Below are positions 1 to 8,148 of a DNA stretch of 26,688 nucleotides, one piece after another. Position 1 is the stretch's first letter; each line of letters begins with the position of its first letter. A program made the position numbers and the translations under genes. Below the pieces are notes generated by a model. It worked only from the letters and a program-made list of their open reading frames with translations. It made no database searches and was not told where the DNA came from. The DNA comes from CAG-533 sp964589375 (lineage in GTDB: Bacteria > Bacillota_I > Bacilli_A > RF39 > UBA660), in contig CAZPSA010000011.1 of the NCBI GenBank assembly GCA_964589375.1, positions 1 through 26,688 on the forward strand. Reading direction: 5' to 3'.

Positions 1-181
<181 letters not shown>

Positions 182-236
182 ATATAATATATTTTTGATG
201 AGTACATTATCTTGTTTTTAAAGGACAAAATCCTTT

Positions 237-340
237 ATTGGTGACGATAGCTTAGTGGATACACCTCTTCCCATCCCGAACAGAGAAGTTAAGCACTAAT
301 ACGCCGACGATAGTGAATGCGAAAATAGGTAGTTGCCAAT
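237..340 (+). rRNA. 5S ribosomal RNA
   Basis: It lies about 55 bases after 23S, in the normal 23S-5S order. ATTGGTGAC at 237-245 pairs with GTTGCCAAT at 332-340 (two G-U pairs) to give helix I. Between them are the conserved CCCATCCCGAACAGAGAAG and AAGTTAAG-type loop sequences. At about 104 nt it is shorter than the usual 115-120 nt, which recalls the shortened 5S of Mollicutes-like lineages. A run of nine T follows at once. No tRNA genes follow in the window. Confidence 0.9.
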
Positions 341-383
341 TTTTTTTTGCAATAAAATATAAATATAGATTTTGTAAATTAAC

Positions 384-415
384 GTGGATATAAATAAAAT
401 ATATTCACTTTTTTT
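384..415 (+). terminator. Intrinsic terminator of the rRNA operon
   Basis: GTGGATATA (384-392) pairs with TATATTCAC (400-408) as a 9-bp stem with one G-U pair and a 7-base loop, followed by seven T (409-415). It sits about 45 bases after the 5S gene and probably ends the rRNA transcript. Confidence 0.7.
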
Positions 416-511
416 AATTTAGTTAAAATTATTTAAAAAAATTTTGATTTAACTATTTAATAATTTTAAAAAATAGGTTATTCTAGATATGTATATATAG
501 TAGAGGTAAAA

Positions 512-1969
512 ATGAAAAATGGATTTGACAATGAAAAATATGTAAAAATACAAAGCAAAAAAATAAAAGAACGTTTTAAAATGTTTGATAAATTATATTT
601 AGAAGTTGGTGGCAAATTATTTTGCGATAGTCATGCTAGTAGAGTACTTCCTGGATTTAAATCTGATGCAAAAATTAGTATGTTTTTAAATTTAAAAAAA
701 GATTTAGAGATTATTTTTTGTATTAATGCTAGTGCTATCGAAAAAAATAAAATTAGATCAGAATTTGGAATTACTTATGATATAGAAATGTTAAATATTA
801 TAAATAATGCTAAATCATTAGGTTTTGATGTTAACTCAGTTGTAATAACACTATATAATAATCAGCCATCTGTAGATAATTTTATAAAACGGTTAGAACG
901 TCAAAATATAAAAGTTTATATTCATACATTTACAAAGGGCTATCCAACTGATATTAATACAATTGTAAGTGAAGAAGGATATGGAGCTAATCCTTATATT
1001 GAAACTACTAAAAAACTTATTTTAGTTAATGCTCCTGGCCCAGGTTCAGGGAAACTTGCTACTTGCTTAAGCCAACTTTATCATGAACACAAAAGAAATG
1101 TTAATGCTGGTTACGCTAAATTTGAAACATTCCCAGTTTGGAATTTACCCTTGAAACATCCAGTAAATTTAGCTTATGAGGCTGCTACTGCTGACTTAAA
1201 AGATATTAATATGATTGATTCTTTTCATTTAGAAAAATATAATATCACTGCTGTAAACTATAATCGTGATATTGAAACGTTCCCAATTTTAAAAACAATA
1301 TTAAACAAAATAACTGGTAAAGATATTTATAATTCACCAACGGACATGGGAGTTAATATGATCGGTTATTGTATTAAAAATGAAGAACTGGTTAAAGAAG
1401 CTGCAAAAAAAGAAATAGTTAGACGTTACTTTAATGAGTTAAATAACTATAAACTAGGTTTATGTGAGTACGATACAGTTCAAAAAATCAAATTATTAAT
1501 GAATGAACTAAATATTGATGAAAATTACTTAAAAGTTGTTAATGTTTCTAAACAAAAAGCCAAAGAAAAAGGTGCTCATGTAATTGCGTTAGAATTACAC
1601 AATGGTAAAATAATAACTGGAAAACAAAGTCAGCTTCTAAGTCCGGCTAGTGCAGTAATTATTAATGCAATTAAAACTTTGTCTCATATTCCTGATGATA
1701 TAGATTTACTAAGCCCTAGTATACTTGCTCCAATTCTTAAAATGCGGAAAGACGATAAGTCATTAACTTTACAAGAGGTATTAATTGCACTTTCAATTTG
1801 CAGTGTAACAAATCCGGTTATTGCAAAAGCTATTACTAATTTAAACAAACTAGTAGGTTGCGAAGCTCATTCAACATATATTGTTCAAGATGGTGATATA
1901 ACCGCTTTAAAGTCATTAAAAATAAATTTGACATGTGAATCTGACTTCTTTACAAATGAAATAATGTAA
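512..1969 (+). CDS. DUF1846 family protein
   Basis: This 485-residue protein matches the DUF1846 family (PF08903) in length and in conserved blocks: an N-terminal KLYLEVGGKL...SHASRVLPG segment (~27-48), a nucleotide-loop-like NAPGPGSGK around residue 175, and a C-terminal half with LLSPASAVIINAIK. The family is widespread in Firmicutes and structurally characterised, but its biochemical role is not established; it is cytoplasmic, with no signal or membrane segment. Start: ATG at 512 behind AGAGGT. It follows the rRNA terminator and is separated from tsaE by a hairpin with no T-run, so it may be its own unit or read through. Family call is firm, function unknown. Confidence 0.9.
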   Translation: MKNGFDNEKYVKIQSKKIKERFKMFDKLYLEVGGKLFCDSHASRVLPGFKSDAKISMFLNLKKDLEIIFCINASAIEKNKIRSEFGITYDIEMLNIINNAKSLGFDVNSVVITLYNNQPSVDNFIKRLERQNIKVYIHTFTKGYPTDINTIVSEEGYGANPYIETTKKLILVNAPGPGSGKLATCLSQLYHEHKRNVNAGYAKFETFPVWNLPLKHPVNLAYEAATADLKDINMIDSFHLEKYNITAVNYNRDIETFPILKTILNKITGKDIYNSPTDMGVNMIGYCIKNEELVKEAAKKEIVRRYFNELNNYKLGLCEYDTVQKIKLLMNELNIDENYLKVVNVSKQKAKEKGAHVIALELHNGKIITGKQSQLLSPASAVIINAIKTLSHIPDDIDLLSPSILAPILKMRKDDKSLTLQEVLIALSICSVTNPVIAKAITNLNKLVGCEAHSTYIVQDGDITALKSLKINLTCESDFFTNEIM

Positions 1970-1993
1970 AAAATGCCTATAAGTTGTAAAAAC

Positions 1994-2020
1994 TGTAAAT
2001 AATTCCATAGATTATTTACA
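1994..2020. other. Perfect hairpin between DUF1846 gene and tsaE
   Basis: TGTAAATAAT (1994-2003) and ATTATTTACA (2011-2020) form a perfect 10-bp inverted repeat with a 7-base loop. No T-run follows on either strand, so it is not a convincing intrinsic terminator. It could be an mRNA 3'-end stabiliser or processing site. Confidence 0.55.
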
Positions 2021-2059
2021 ACCAAGAACTAATTATTATATAATTAAAAAGGTGAGAAT

Positions 2060-2512
2060 ATGGAATATAAATTTACATCTAGAAGTATAGATGACACAAA
2101 AGAATTAGCAGAAAACATTGAATCAGAAAGCTTTCCTGGAATGGTAATCTGTTTAGACGGAGAACTAGGAAGTGGAAAAACTGTATTCGTTAAAGGATTT
2201 GCCCAATCATTAGGAATAAAAGATACGATAACAAGTCCAACCTTTAATCTTATTAAAGAATACAATAGTGGTGAAATGCCTTTATATCATATGGACGTTT
2301 ATCGTTTAGAAGGAAAGTGTGATGATATTGGTTTTGACGACTATTTTAATAAAGATGCTATATGCATAATTGAATGGTCTGATATGATTTGCGATTGTTT
2401 ACCTAAAGAAAGACTCCAAATTGATTTTAGAATAATTGATGAAAATACTAGAGTACTTATCCTAAAACCTTATGGGGAAAAATATGAGGACTTAGTTAAC
2501 TCAGTCTTATAA
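2060..2512 (+). CDS. tsaE: tRNA t6A biosynthesis ATPase TsaE
   Basis: TsaE is the ATPase that works with TsaB and TsaD to put the threonylcarbamoyl group on A37 of ANN-decoding tRNAs. The 150-residue protein has the family's Walker A loop GELGSGKT (~residues 35-42), the switch-like TSPTFNLIKEY (~56-66) and HMDVYRLE (~75-82) followed by a GFDDYF motif and IIEWSD, all diagnostic. The start ATG at 2060 has AAGGTGAG just upstream. It is followed by a terminator at 2535, so it is transcriptionally separated from the tsaB-rimI-tsaD block that carries its partners. Confidence 0.95.
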   Translation: MEYKFTSRSIDDTKELAENIESESFPGMVICLDGELGSGKTVFVKGFAQSLGIKDTITSPTFNLIKEYNSGEMPLYHMDVYRLEGKCDDIGFDDYFNKDAICIIEWSDMICDCLPKERLQIDFRIIDENTRVLILKPYGEKYEDLVNSVL

Positions 2513-2534
2513 TCTTTTTAAATAACAAGAATGA

Positions 2535-2561
2535 AATAGTGCTTAAGAGCATTATTTTTTT
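2535..2561 (+). terminator. Intrinsic terminator after tsaE
   Basis: AATAGTGCT (2535-2543) pairs with AGCATTATT (2548-2556) in a 9-bp stem with a TAAG loop, followed by a T-run to 2561. It lies 22 bases after the tsaE stop. Confidence 0.8.
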
Positions 2562-2669
2562 ATATAGCAATTAATTATTTAAATATTATTAGCTTTCTTA
2601 ATAAAAATATACAATGTGAAATATAAAGCAAAAGTTCCAAAAATAATAGTAAATATCCTTATTTTAGAG

Positions 2670-2675
2670 TATAAT
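2670..2675 (+). promoter_or_regulatory. -10 box upstream of tsaB
   Basis: TATAAT at 2670-2675, 23 bases before the tsaB start and after the tsaE terminator. The -35 region is poor, so only the -10 is called. Together with the terminator it argues that tsaB-rimI-tsaD has its own promoter. Confidence 0.5.
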
Positions 2676-2698
2676 ATAAATGATTTGGAAGTGATATA

Positions 2699-3274
2699 AT
2701 GAGAACAATTTTTATAAGTACCTATAATGAATTAATAACAATTGCATTATTACAAAATGGAAAAATGATTTCAAAAAAAGAGCAATTATCTTTTAATGGT
2801 CATAGTTCCTATTTAGTTCCATTAATTGATACCATTACTAAAGAAAATGGCTTAAAAGTTAGTGAGCTAGATGAAGTTATAGTAATAAATGGACCAGGTA
2901 GTTTTACTGGTATCAGACTTGGTATAACAGTAGCTAAAACTTTAGCATACACTTTAAATATTCCAATAAAAACTATTTCTAGTATTGAAGCAATTGCCTC
3001 CGGAATTAATGAAAGTGATAAAATCATTACAATAAATGATAATAAAGGAGCATATGTCGGTATTTTTAAAGATAACGTTTTAAGACAAGACATGGTATAT
3101 TTAAAAGCAGATGATATAGAAACCTTTTTAAAAGAATTTACATATAAAATATTTAATCAAAAGGAATTAGATATTGAAAAAATATATGAATATTCTAAAA
3201 ATATAAAACCAATTAGTCCTCACTCAGTTAAAGCTATTTACATCAAAGAAATTGAGGCATTAAATGGTCGATAA
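2699..3274 (+). CDS. tsaB: tRNA t6A biosynthesis protein TsaB
   Basis: TsaB is the non-catalytic ASKHA-fold partner that dimerises with TsaD in the bacterial t6A complex. The 191-residue protein carries the family signature VINGPGSFTGIRLGITVAK (about residues 61-79) and a SSIEAIA segment at ~97. It is slightly shorter than typical TsaB (~220), with a reduced C-terminal lobe. The start is ATG 2699 with GGAAGTGA upstream. Its last 11 bases overlap the start of rimI, and tsaD follows, giving the classic tsaB-rimI-tsaD order and likely translational coupling. Confidence 0.93.
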   Translation: MRTIFISTYNELITIALLQNGKMISKKEQLSFNGHSSYLVPLIDTITKENGLKVSELDEVIVINGPGSFTGIRLGITVAKTLAYTLNIPIKTISSIEAIASGINESDKIITINDNKGAYVGIFKDNVLRQDMVYLKADDIETFLKEFTYKIFNQKELDIEKIYEYSKNIKPISPHSVKAIYIKEIEALNGR

Positions 3275-3686
3275 TTATAAGGTAAATGATATTGCGGTGA
3301 TAAATAGTTTAGGGAGTAAATTAAATCCTAATTTTGTCAAACTATTTCATATTAGTAAATTAAATGATAATGAAAGACTATTTGTTTATAGAGATGATAA
3401 AAAAGTGGTGGGATTTATTCATTTTAGTATCATGTATGAAACTGTGGATCTATTAAATATAATTGTTGATAGTGATTATCAGCATCAAAATATTGGAACA
3501 ATTTTAATGGACTATATGATAACATCTTTGCCCTTAACTGTTAAGCATATTTTATTAGAAGTGAATGAAAAAAACTCTTCAGCGATTAAACTTTACAATA
3601 AATTTAATTTTGTCGAAATTAGTAAAAGAAGGAATTATTATAATAATGATTCGGCCCTTGTCATGGAGAAAATAATATTCGAATAA
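3264..3686 (+). CDS. rimI: RimI-like GNAT N-acetyltransferase
   Basis: This is a 140-residue GNAT acetyltransferase. The acetyl-CoA loop is YQHQNIGTILMDYM (about residues 72-85), preceded by the strand LLNIIVDSDY and followed by LLEVNEKNSSAIKLYNKFNFVEI-type beta-5/alpha-4, which is characteristic of RimI (N-terminal acetylation of ribosomal protein S18, or broader protein N-acetylation). Its place between tsaB and tsaD is where rimI is normally found in Firmicutes. The start overlaps tsaB by 11 bases, with GAGG 6 bases upstream. The exact acetylation target is inferred from synteny only. Confidence 0.85.
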   Translation: MVDNYKVNDIAVINSLGSKLNPNFVKLFHISKLNDNERLFVYRDDKKVVGFIHFSIMYETVDLLNIIVDSDYQHQNIGTILMDYMITSLPLTVKHILLEVNEKNSSAIKLYNKFNFVEISKRRNYYNNDSALVMEKIIFE

Positions 3687-3703
3687 AGAAAGGAATGTTG
3701 CAA

Positions 3704-4708
3704 ATGAAAGATATATATATATTAGCAATAGAATCATCATGTGATGAAACTAGTATTTCAATTATAAAAAACGGCTGTGAAGATGTAGCCACCACAATTT
3801 TAACGCAAATGGATACCCATGCTAACTTTGGCGGCGTAGTACCAGAGATAGCAAGTCGTATGCATAGCGAAAATATTACAATGGTATTAGAAGATGTTTT
3901 TTCTAAAACAGATCTTACAATGAATGACATTGATGCCATCGCGGTAACATATGCGCCAGGACTTTTGGGGAGCTTACTGGTGGGGATTGAGTTTGCTAAA
4001 ACCTTAGCTTTAGTTTATGAAAAGCCCTTGATAAATGTTCATCATATAGCAGGTCATATATATGCCAATAATTTAGTTGATAAAATGGAGTTTCCGTTAC
4101 TTGCTTTGGTTGTAAGCGGTGGTCATACGGAATTAGTTTTAATGGAAGATGATTATAAATTTAAAGTTTTAGGAAAAACCCTAGACGATGCTGTAGGTGA
4201 GGTATACGATAAAGTTGCTAGAGTTTTAGGGTTACCATACCCTGGTGGTCCCCAAATAGATAGATGTGCTTTACTCGGACAAAATACTTATCAGCTACCT
4301 ATACCTATGAATAATAATGAATTAAATTTTTCTTTTAGTGGCTTAAAAAGTGCTGTTATTAATTTGGTTCACAATGAAAAGCAAAGAGGCAATGAAATAA
4401 GAAGAGATGATTTAGCTTGTTCCTTTCAAATGACGGCAGTTGATGAATTAATTCGTAAAAGCAAAGAAGCAATTATTCAAACTTCATCAAAAAGATTTAT
4501 TATTGCTGGTGGCGTAAGTGCCAATAAGTATCTAAGAAGCCAAATGCAGCAAATGTGTGATGAGTTAAATGTAAAGCTAACCATTCCTCCTATTAAATAT
4601 TGTACAGATAATGCTGCAATGATTGGCTGTGCAGCGTATCCTTTATATTTAAAAGGAAAATTCACAACTTATGATTTAAATGCTTATAGTACTCTTGATT
4701 TATTTTAA
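3704..4708 (+). CDS. tsaD: tRNA N6-threonylcarbamoyltransferase TsaD
   Basis: TsaD (also Gcp/YgjD) transfers the threonylcarbamoyl moiety from TC-AMP to tRNA A37. The 334-residue protein has the ASKHA nucleotide-binding fold: IESSCDET near the N-terminus (residues 9-16), the metal-binding NVHHIAGH motif (111-118), VSGGHTEL, the phosphate loop in FSFSGLKSAV, IAGGVSANKYLR and the terminal CTDNAAMIG. I prefer ATG 3704 over the in-frame ATG at 3695: AGAAAGGA lies 9 bases before 3704 but directly abuts 3695. It starts 17 bases after rimI, completing the operon, which ends at a terminator at 4729. Confidence 0.96.
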   Translation: MKDIYILAIESSCDETSISIIKNGCEDVATTILTQMDTHANFGGVVPEIASRMHSENITMVLEDVFSKTDLTMNDIDAIAVTYAPGLLGSLLVGIEFAKTLALVYEKPLINVHHIAGHIYANNLVDKMEFPLLALVVSGGHTELVLMEDDYKFKVLGKTLDDAVGEVYDKVARVLGLPYPGGPQIDRCALLGQNTYQLPIPMNNNELNFSFSGLKSAVINLVHNEKQRGNEIRRDDLACSFQMTAVDELIRKSKEAIIQTSSKRFIIAGGVSANKYLRSQMQQMCDELNVKLTIPPIKYCTDNAAMIGCAAYPLYLKGKFTTYDLNAYSTLDLF

Positions 4709-4728
4709 AAATTATTGGAAATAATTAG

Positions 4729-4755
4729 CACTATCAATCATGATGGTGTTTTAGT
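4729..4755 (+). terminator. Intrinsic terminator after tsaD
   Basis: CACTATCA (4729-4736) pairs with TGATGGTG (4741-4748), one G-U pair, loop ATCA, then a T-rich tract. It lies 20 bases after the tsaD stop. Confidence 0.75.
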
Positions 4756-4820
4756 TTGATTAAAATTAAATAATAAAATCTATAAATCACAAAAATCCGT
4801 TAGATATGGCAAAAATAAGA

Positions 4821-4849
4821 TTGTTAAAAATAAATAATTATAGTAAAAT
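4821..4849 (+). promoter_or_regulatory. Promoter of the secreted surface protein gene
   Basis: TTGTTA (4821-4826), a 17-base spacer and TAAAAT (4844-4849). The ATG at 4864 is only 14 bases after the -10, so the mRNA would have a very short 5' leader with no evident Shine-Dalgarno sequence. Confidence 0.5.
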
Positions 4850-4863
4850 AATATTGATAGTGT

Positions 4864-5484
4864 ATGAATGAGAATAAGATAGAATTAAATTATAAATTAT
4901 TAATTACCTTTGCTGTTGTTATTCCTTTAATTTTAGGGGTTGCTTACGCATACTTTATTCCTAAAATAGTTAAAGATGAAGAAAGTGCTGTTACTGGGAC
5001 TGCCATTACTGACATAAATTATACATTAACAACTAGCGAAGAAGATGGTTATATTAATGTAAGTGATGTAATTCCGATTGATGATGATGAAATAGATGAA
5101 AAGGCTGCAAAAGGAAGTTTTACTATTTCAAGGCCAACTGATGAAACTAATATTTACAATTTAAAATACTTAATTAATCTAACCGATATAACCATTTCGT
5201 CTTCATTAAAAACGGAAGATTTCAAATGGCGCTTAGAAACAGTTGATGAAAACGGCACCGCAACAACGGCGGCAGAAGGAAACTTTAACAATTTTACTGG
5301 GACGACTAAAACTTTATTGGAAGGTGAAATTTTAGAACCAAAATCATCTGTTACCTATAATATTAGAATATGGATAAAAAATACTGACTTTGATCAATGT
5401 CCTGATCCCACCTCATCAACTTGTATTTTAAATTCTAATTTTACTGGTAAAATATCTGTAGAAGCTGAGTACACTTTAGAATAA
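4864..5484 (+). CDS. Secreted or membrane-anchored beta-rich surface protein
   Basis: The 206-residue product has an N-terminal hydrophobic segment (about 12-31, ending VAYAYF) that may be a signal peptide or a single membrane anchor. The rest is a Thr/Asp/Glu-rich region alternating like a beta-sandwich, starting with a TGTA segment and ending in an AEYTLE strand. Two Cys (in DQCPDPTSSTC) may form a disulfide. The architecture resembles the short signal-anchored TasA/CalY-like or BsaA-like surface proteins of Firmicutes, but I cannot assign a family. No SipW-type peptidase gene is nearby. It is transcribed alone between terminators. Confidence 0.7.
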   Translation: MNENKIELNYKLLITFAVVIPLILGVAYAYFIPKIVKDEESAVTGTAITDINYTLTTSEEDGYINVSDVIPIDDDEIDEKAAKGSFTISRPTDETNIYNLKYLINLTDITISSSLKTEDFKWRLETVDENGTATTAAEGNFNNFTGTTKTLLEGEILEPKSSVTYNIRIWIKNTDFDQCPDPTSSTCILNSNFTGKISVEAEYTLE

Positions 5485-5488
5485 AGCA

Positions 5489-5519
5489 AAAAATTCTCAT
5501 TAAGTTAGTGAGAATTTTT
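5489..5519. terminator. Bidirectional terminator between convergent genes
   Basis: AAAAATTCTCA (5489-5499) and TGAGAATTTTT (5509-5519) are a perfect 11-bp inverted repeat. T-runs form on both strands, so it can serve the surface protein gene (+) and the convergent gene ending at 5592 (-). Confidence 0.85.
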
Positions 5520-5591
5520 AAATGTTATTAATTATTTTCATTTAAATTATAATAGATAATGCTTAATATAAAATTGTACATAGTGTTAAGT

Positions 5592-6143
5592 CTAGTTATT
5601 AACAAAATTTTTCTTATAATTTATATAATCCATCGTTTTTCCTTCAAAAATTAGCAATGCTTCCTTAATATTTAAAAAATCAGTCGGTCTAATTAATGAA
5701 TAATCCTTTTCAAAATTTACAATATCGCAGTCAATTAAAATTTTACTACAAAACTGACTACATACTAAACGAAAATCTCGATGATGAACCTTATTTCGAT
5801 AAATATAATATAAACCAATAATATTATACTTATATTTCTTTTTATTATTAATATATTCTTGCTTCAAATTATCTTTTAAATTATTAAACTGCTTATTACT
5901 TACCTTTAACTCATATATTTTGGATTCCGATTTATTAAAATGTTTACACCTTTTTTCATACATTTCATTTATAAATCCTCCTGGTAGTGGCGAATAAGTA
6001 AACTTTCTTCCGAAAGAATAGGCCTCTTTTAAATACTCATCCAAAGAAATTGTAACATGAACATATTTTTCGTGAAGAAACAATCGCAAAAATTTAGAAA
6101 CAATAGATCCAGAGTTAGACACAATAATATATATTTTTTTCAT
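5592..6143 (-). CDS. YiiX-like permuted papain-fold (NlpC/P60 superfamily) protein
   Basis: The 183-residue protein has no signal peptide. The N-terminal strand MKKIYIIVSNSGSIVSKF leads to YVHVTIS (His ~29), then a central charged helical region, and LVCSQFCSKIL (first Cys ~129). A His-first, Cys-later order with the Cys at the start of a helix is that of the circularly permuted YiiX/LRAT-like branch of NlpC/P60 amidases or thioesterases, so I infer a cysteine hydrolase. The substrate (peptidoglycan, lipid or protein) is unknown. It is divergent from the cell-wall ligase operon at 6257. A TATAAT-like -10 lies near 6172-6177 on the minus strand. Confidence 0.65.
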   Translation of the reverse strand: MKKIYIIVSNSGSIVSKFLRLFLHEKYVHVTISLDEYLKEAYSFGRKFTYSPLPGGFINEMYEKRCKHFNKSESKIYELKVSNKQFNNLKDNLKQEYINNKKKYKYNIIGLYYIYRNKVHHRDFRLVCSQFCSKILIDCDIVNFEKDYSLIRPTDFLNIKEALLIFEGKTMDYINYKKNFVNN

Positions 6144-6227
6144 CTTAACTATAACCTCATACTCTCTACTAATTATAACAATTAATCAAAAATAAATAAA
6201 GATGATCCAACAATAGAATTAATATGG

Positions 6228-6233
6228 TATACT
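6228..6233 (+). promoter_or_regulatory. Extended -10 promoter of the ligase-racemase-CapA operon
   Basis: TATACT at 6228-6233 preceded by TGG (extended -10). The -35 region is weak. It lies 23 bases before the ATG at 6257, with a GGTGAAAG ribosome binding site in between. Confidence 0.55.
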
Positions 6234-6256
6234 AAAATAGTAAAGATGGTGAAAGA

Positions 6257-7447
6257 ATGAACAAACAAGAATTTATCCCCGTTATAGTAGGAATAGACGT
6301 TGGTGCATATAGTATAGCTAGAACATTTTATGAATACTATAAAGTTAAATCTATCATAATTGGTAAATATACTTATTGGATGACAAGCTATAGTAAAATT
6401 ACAATTCCTCATGCGATTGAAAGTACTAAAGAAGATGATTTAGTCAAATATTTAATGAATTTAGGAGAAAAGTATTCTAATCAAAAACTAATTTTGTTTG
6501 GTTGCTCAGAAGACTATGTTGATATTATTATCAAAAATAAGAAAAAACTATCTAAGTTTTACATAATACCAATGATTGATGAAACGACTTTAAATAAAGT
6601 TGTTCAAAAAGAAGGGTTTTACGAAATTTGTGAAAAAGTTAAAATTAATTATCCTAAAACAATTGTAGTTAGTTCAGATACTTATAAAAATGTCAAAGTA
6701 CCATTTACATTTCCTGTAGTCGGAAAAGTATCAAATAAAGCTAGCTATCAAAGAGTTGATTTTGCTGGCAAAATGAAAGTATTTATAATAAAAGATATGG
6801 AAGAATTAACTGACATCTTAAATAAATTATACAGTTCAGGATATGATGATGATTTTATTATTCAAGAATATATTGAAGGCCCTGATTCTAATATGCGTGT
6901 TTTAACATGCTTTTGTGATGAAAAATCAAATGTATTGTTTTCTTCCGTTGGTAGAGTGCTTTTAGAAGAAAAAGGCCCAGATGTTACTGGTAATTACAGT
7001 GCTATAATTAATACTGAAGATAACGAAATTGTTGAAGCAGCTAAGTTATTTTTAAAGGAAACAAAATACGTTGGTTATGCTAACTTTGATATTAAATATG
7101 ATGATAAGACAAATAAATTCTATTTTTTTGAAGTTAATGTTCGTTTAGGTAGAAGCAATTATTATATGGGGGCTGGTAATACTAACTATTTGGCACCTCT
7201 TGTTGATACATTTATATATAATAATCCTAAAGAGTGTTATGGTCAAAATGGGTGTGAATTATATCGTATTATTCCTTTCTGCTTAATTAGAAAATATTTA
7301 AAAGATAAAAAATTAATTAATGATGTAAAAAAATTAAAAAGAAATAATCCTTTAGATTATAAAAAAGATATGTCTTTAAAGAGAAAATTATATATTTATA
7401 TGGCCCTTATAAATCATATTAGAAAGTTTAGAAAATATTATGAGTAA
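6257..7447 (+). CDS. ATP-grasp carboxylate-amine ligase, probable D-aspartate ligase
   Basis: This 396-residue protein shows the ATP-grasp layout: an N-terminal pre-grasp domain starting VIVGIDVGAYSIAR, the ATP-binding lysine strand PFTFPVVGKVS (about 149-159), IIQEYIEGPDSNMRV (about 208-222) and the metal-binding FFEVNVRLGRSNYYM (about 291-305). Length and partner gene fit the D-aspartate ligase family (Aslfm of Enterococcus faecium), which adds D-Asp to the epsilon-amino group of Lys in peptidoglycan precursors. The 3' end overlaps the racemase start by 8 bases (ATGAGTAA). The racemase would supply the D-amino acid. The substrate is inferred from context; a poly-amino-acid capsule ligase is the main alternative. 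Confidence 0.8.
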   Translation: MNKQEFIPVIVGIDVGAYSIARTFYEYYKVKSIIIGKYTYWMTSYSKITIPHAIESTKEDDLVKYLMNLGEKYSNQKLILFGCSEDYVDIIIKNKKKLSKFYIIPMIDETTLNKVVQKEGFYEICEKVKINYPKTIVVSSDTYKNVKVPFTFPVVGKVSNKASYQRVDFAGKMKVFIIKDMEELTDILNKLYSSGYDDDFIIQEYIEGPDSNMRVLTCFCDEKSNVLFSSVGRVLLEEKGPDVTGNYSAIINTEDNEIVEAAKLFLKETKYVGYANFDIKYDDKTNKFYFFEVNVRLGRSNYYMGAGNTNYLAPLVDTFIYNNPKECYGQNGCELYRIIPFCLIRKYLKDKKLINDVKKLKRNNPLDYKKDMSLKRKLYIYMALINHIRKFRKYYE

Positions 7448-8138
7448 AATTGTTGGAGTAATTGGCGGTTTAGGTCCAATGGCCACTGTAAAATTTATGG
7501 AATTTGTAATAAAACATACTAAAGCATTAAAAGATCAAGATAATGTTGATATGTTAGTTTGTCAATATGGTACAATTCCGGATCGAACGGCGTATATTTT
7601 AAACAAAAGTACGGAAAACCCACTTCCATTGATGCTTAAAGCAGCTAGGCAGCTTGATAATGAAAATGTTGATTTTATTGTCATTCCTTGTAATACCGCG
7701 ACTTATTTTTATGATGAAATTGCCCAAGAGATAAATATTCCGGTTGTTAATGTAGTTGCTGAAACTATTTCGGAAGTTCGAAAGAGTGGCTACAAAAAAG
7801 TAGGAATAATGGCAACTGATGGAACAATAAAAACTAAAATTTATGAACAAAATAATTCGGATTTTGCTATTTTTTATCCGGATGAGATTATTCAAAAGGA
7901 AATTATGAGTATCATTTATGATGAAATCAAACAAAATAAATTTCCGGATCAAAAAAGATTTTCCTCTGTCCTTGCGTACTTTAAAGAAAATGGTTGTGAT
8001 GCGGTAATTAGTGCCTGTACTGAAATATCAGTTGCTTTAGATGAACTAAATATAGACTTAGAAAGTAATCATATTTTAGACAGTTTACAAATCTTAGCAA
8101 AAGTAACAATCGAAAGGGCTGGAAAAATCTATAAATAG
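7440..8138 (+). CDS. Aspartate/glutamate racemase family protein
   Basis: The 232-residue protein is a cofactor-independent Asp/Glu racemase of the aspartate racemase (RacX/YgeA) type. It starts MSKIVGVIGGLGPMAT and has both catalytic cysteines: Cys84 in VIPCNTATYF and Cys193 in SACTEIS. Length is typical. It is translationally coupled to the ATP-grasp ligase (8-base overlap) and followed 10 bases later by the CapA-like gene. With the ligase it most simply makes and uses D-aspartate for the peptidoglycan cross-bridge, as for the E. faecium racemase/ligase pair. Glutamate as substrate is less likely given this subfamily. Confidence 0.9.
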   Translation: MSKIVGVIGGLGPMATVKFMEFVIKHTKALKDQDNVDMLVCQYGTIPDRTAYILNKSTENPLPLMLKAARQLDNENVDFIVIPCNTATYFYDEIAQEINIPVVNVVAETISEVRKSGYKKVGIMATDGTIKTKIYEQNNSDFAIFYPDEIIQKEIMSIIYDEIKQNKFPDQKRFSSVLAYFKENGCDAVISACTEISVALDELNIDLESNHILDSLQILAKVTIERAGKIYK

Positions 8139-8148
8139 AGGAGTAATA

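Noticed and set aside
198..215. 14-base identity TGAGTACATTATCT between the 23S-5S spacer and 17858-17871.
   Set aside because: In 26 kb of such AT-rich DNA a single 14-base match is expected by chance, and the flanks do not align.
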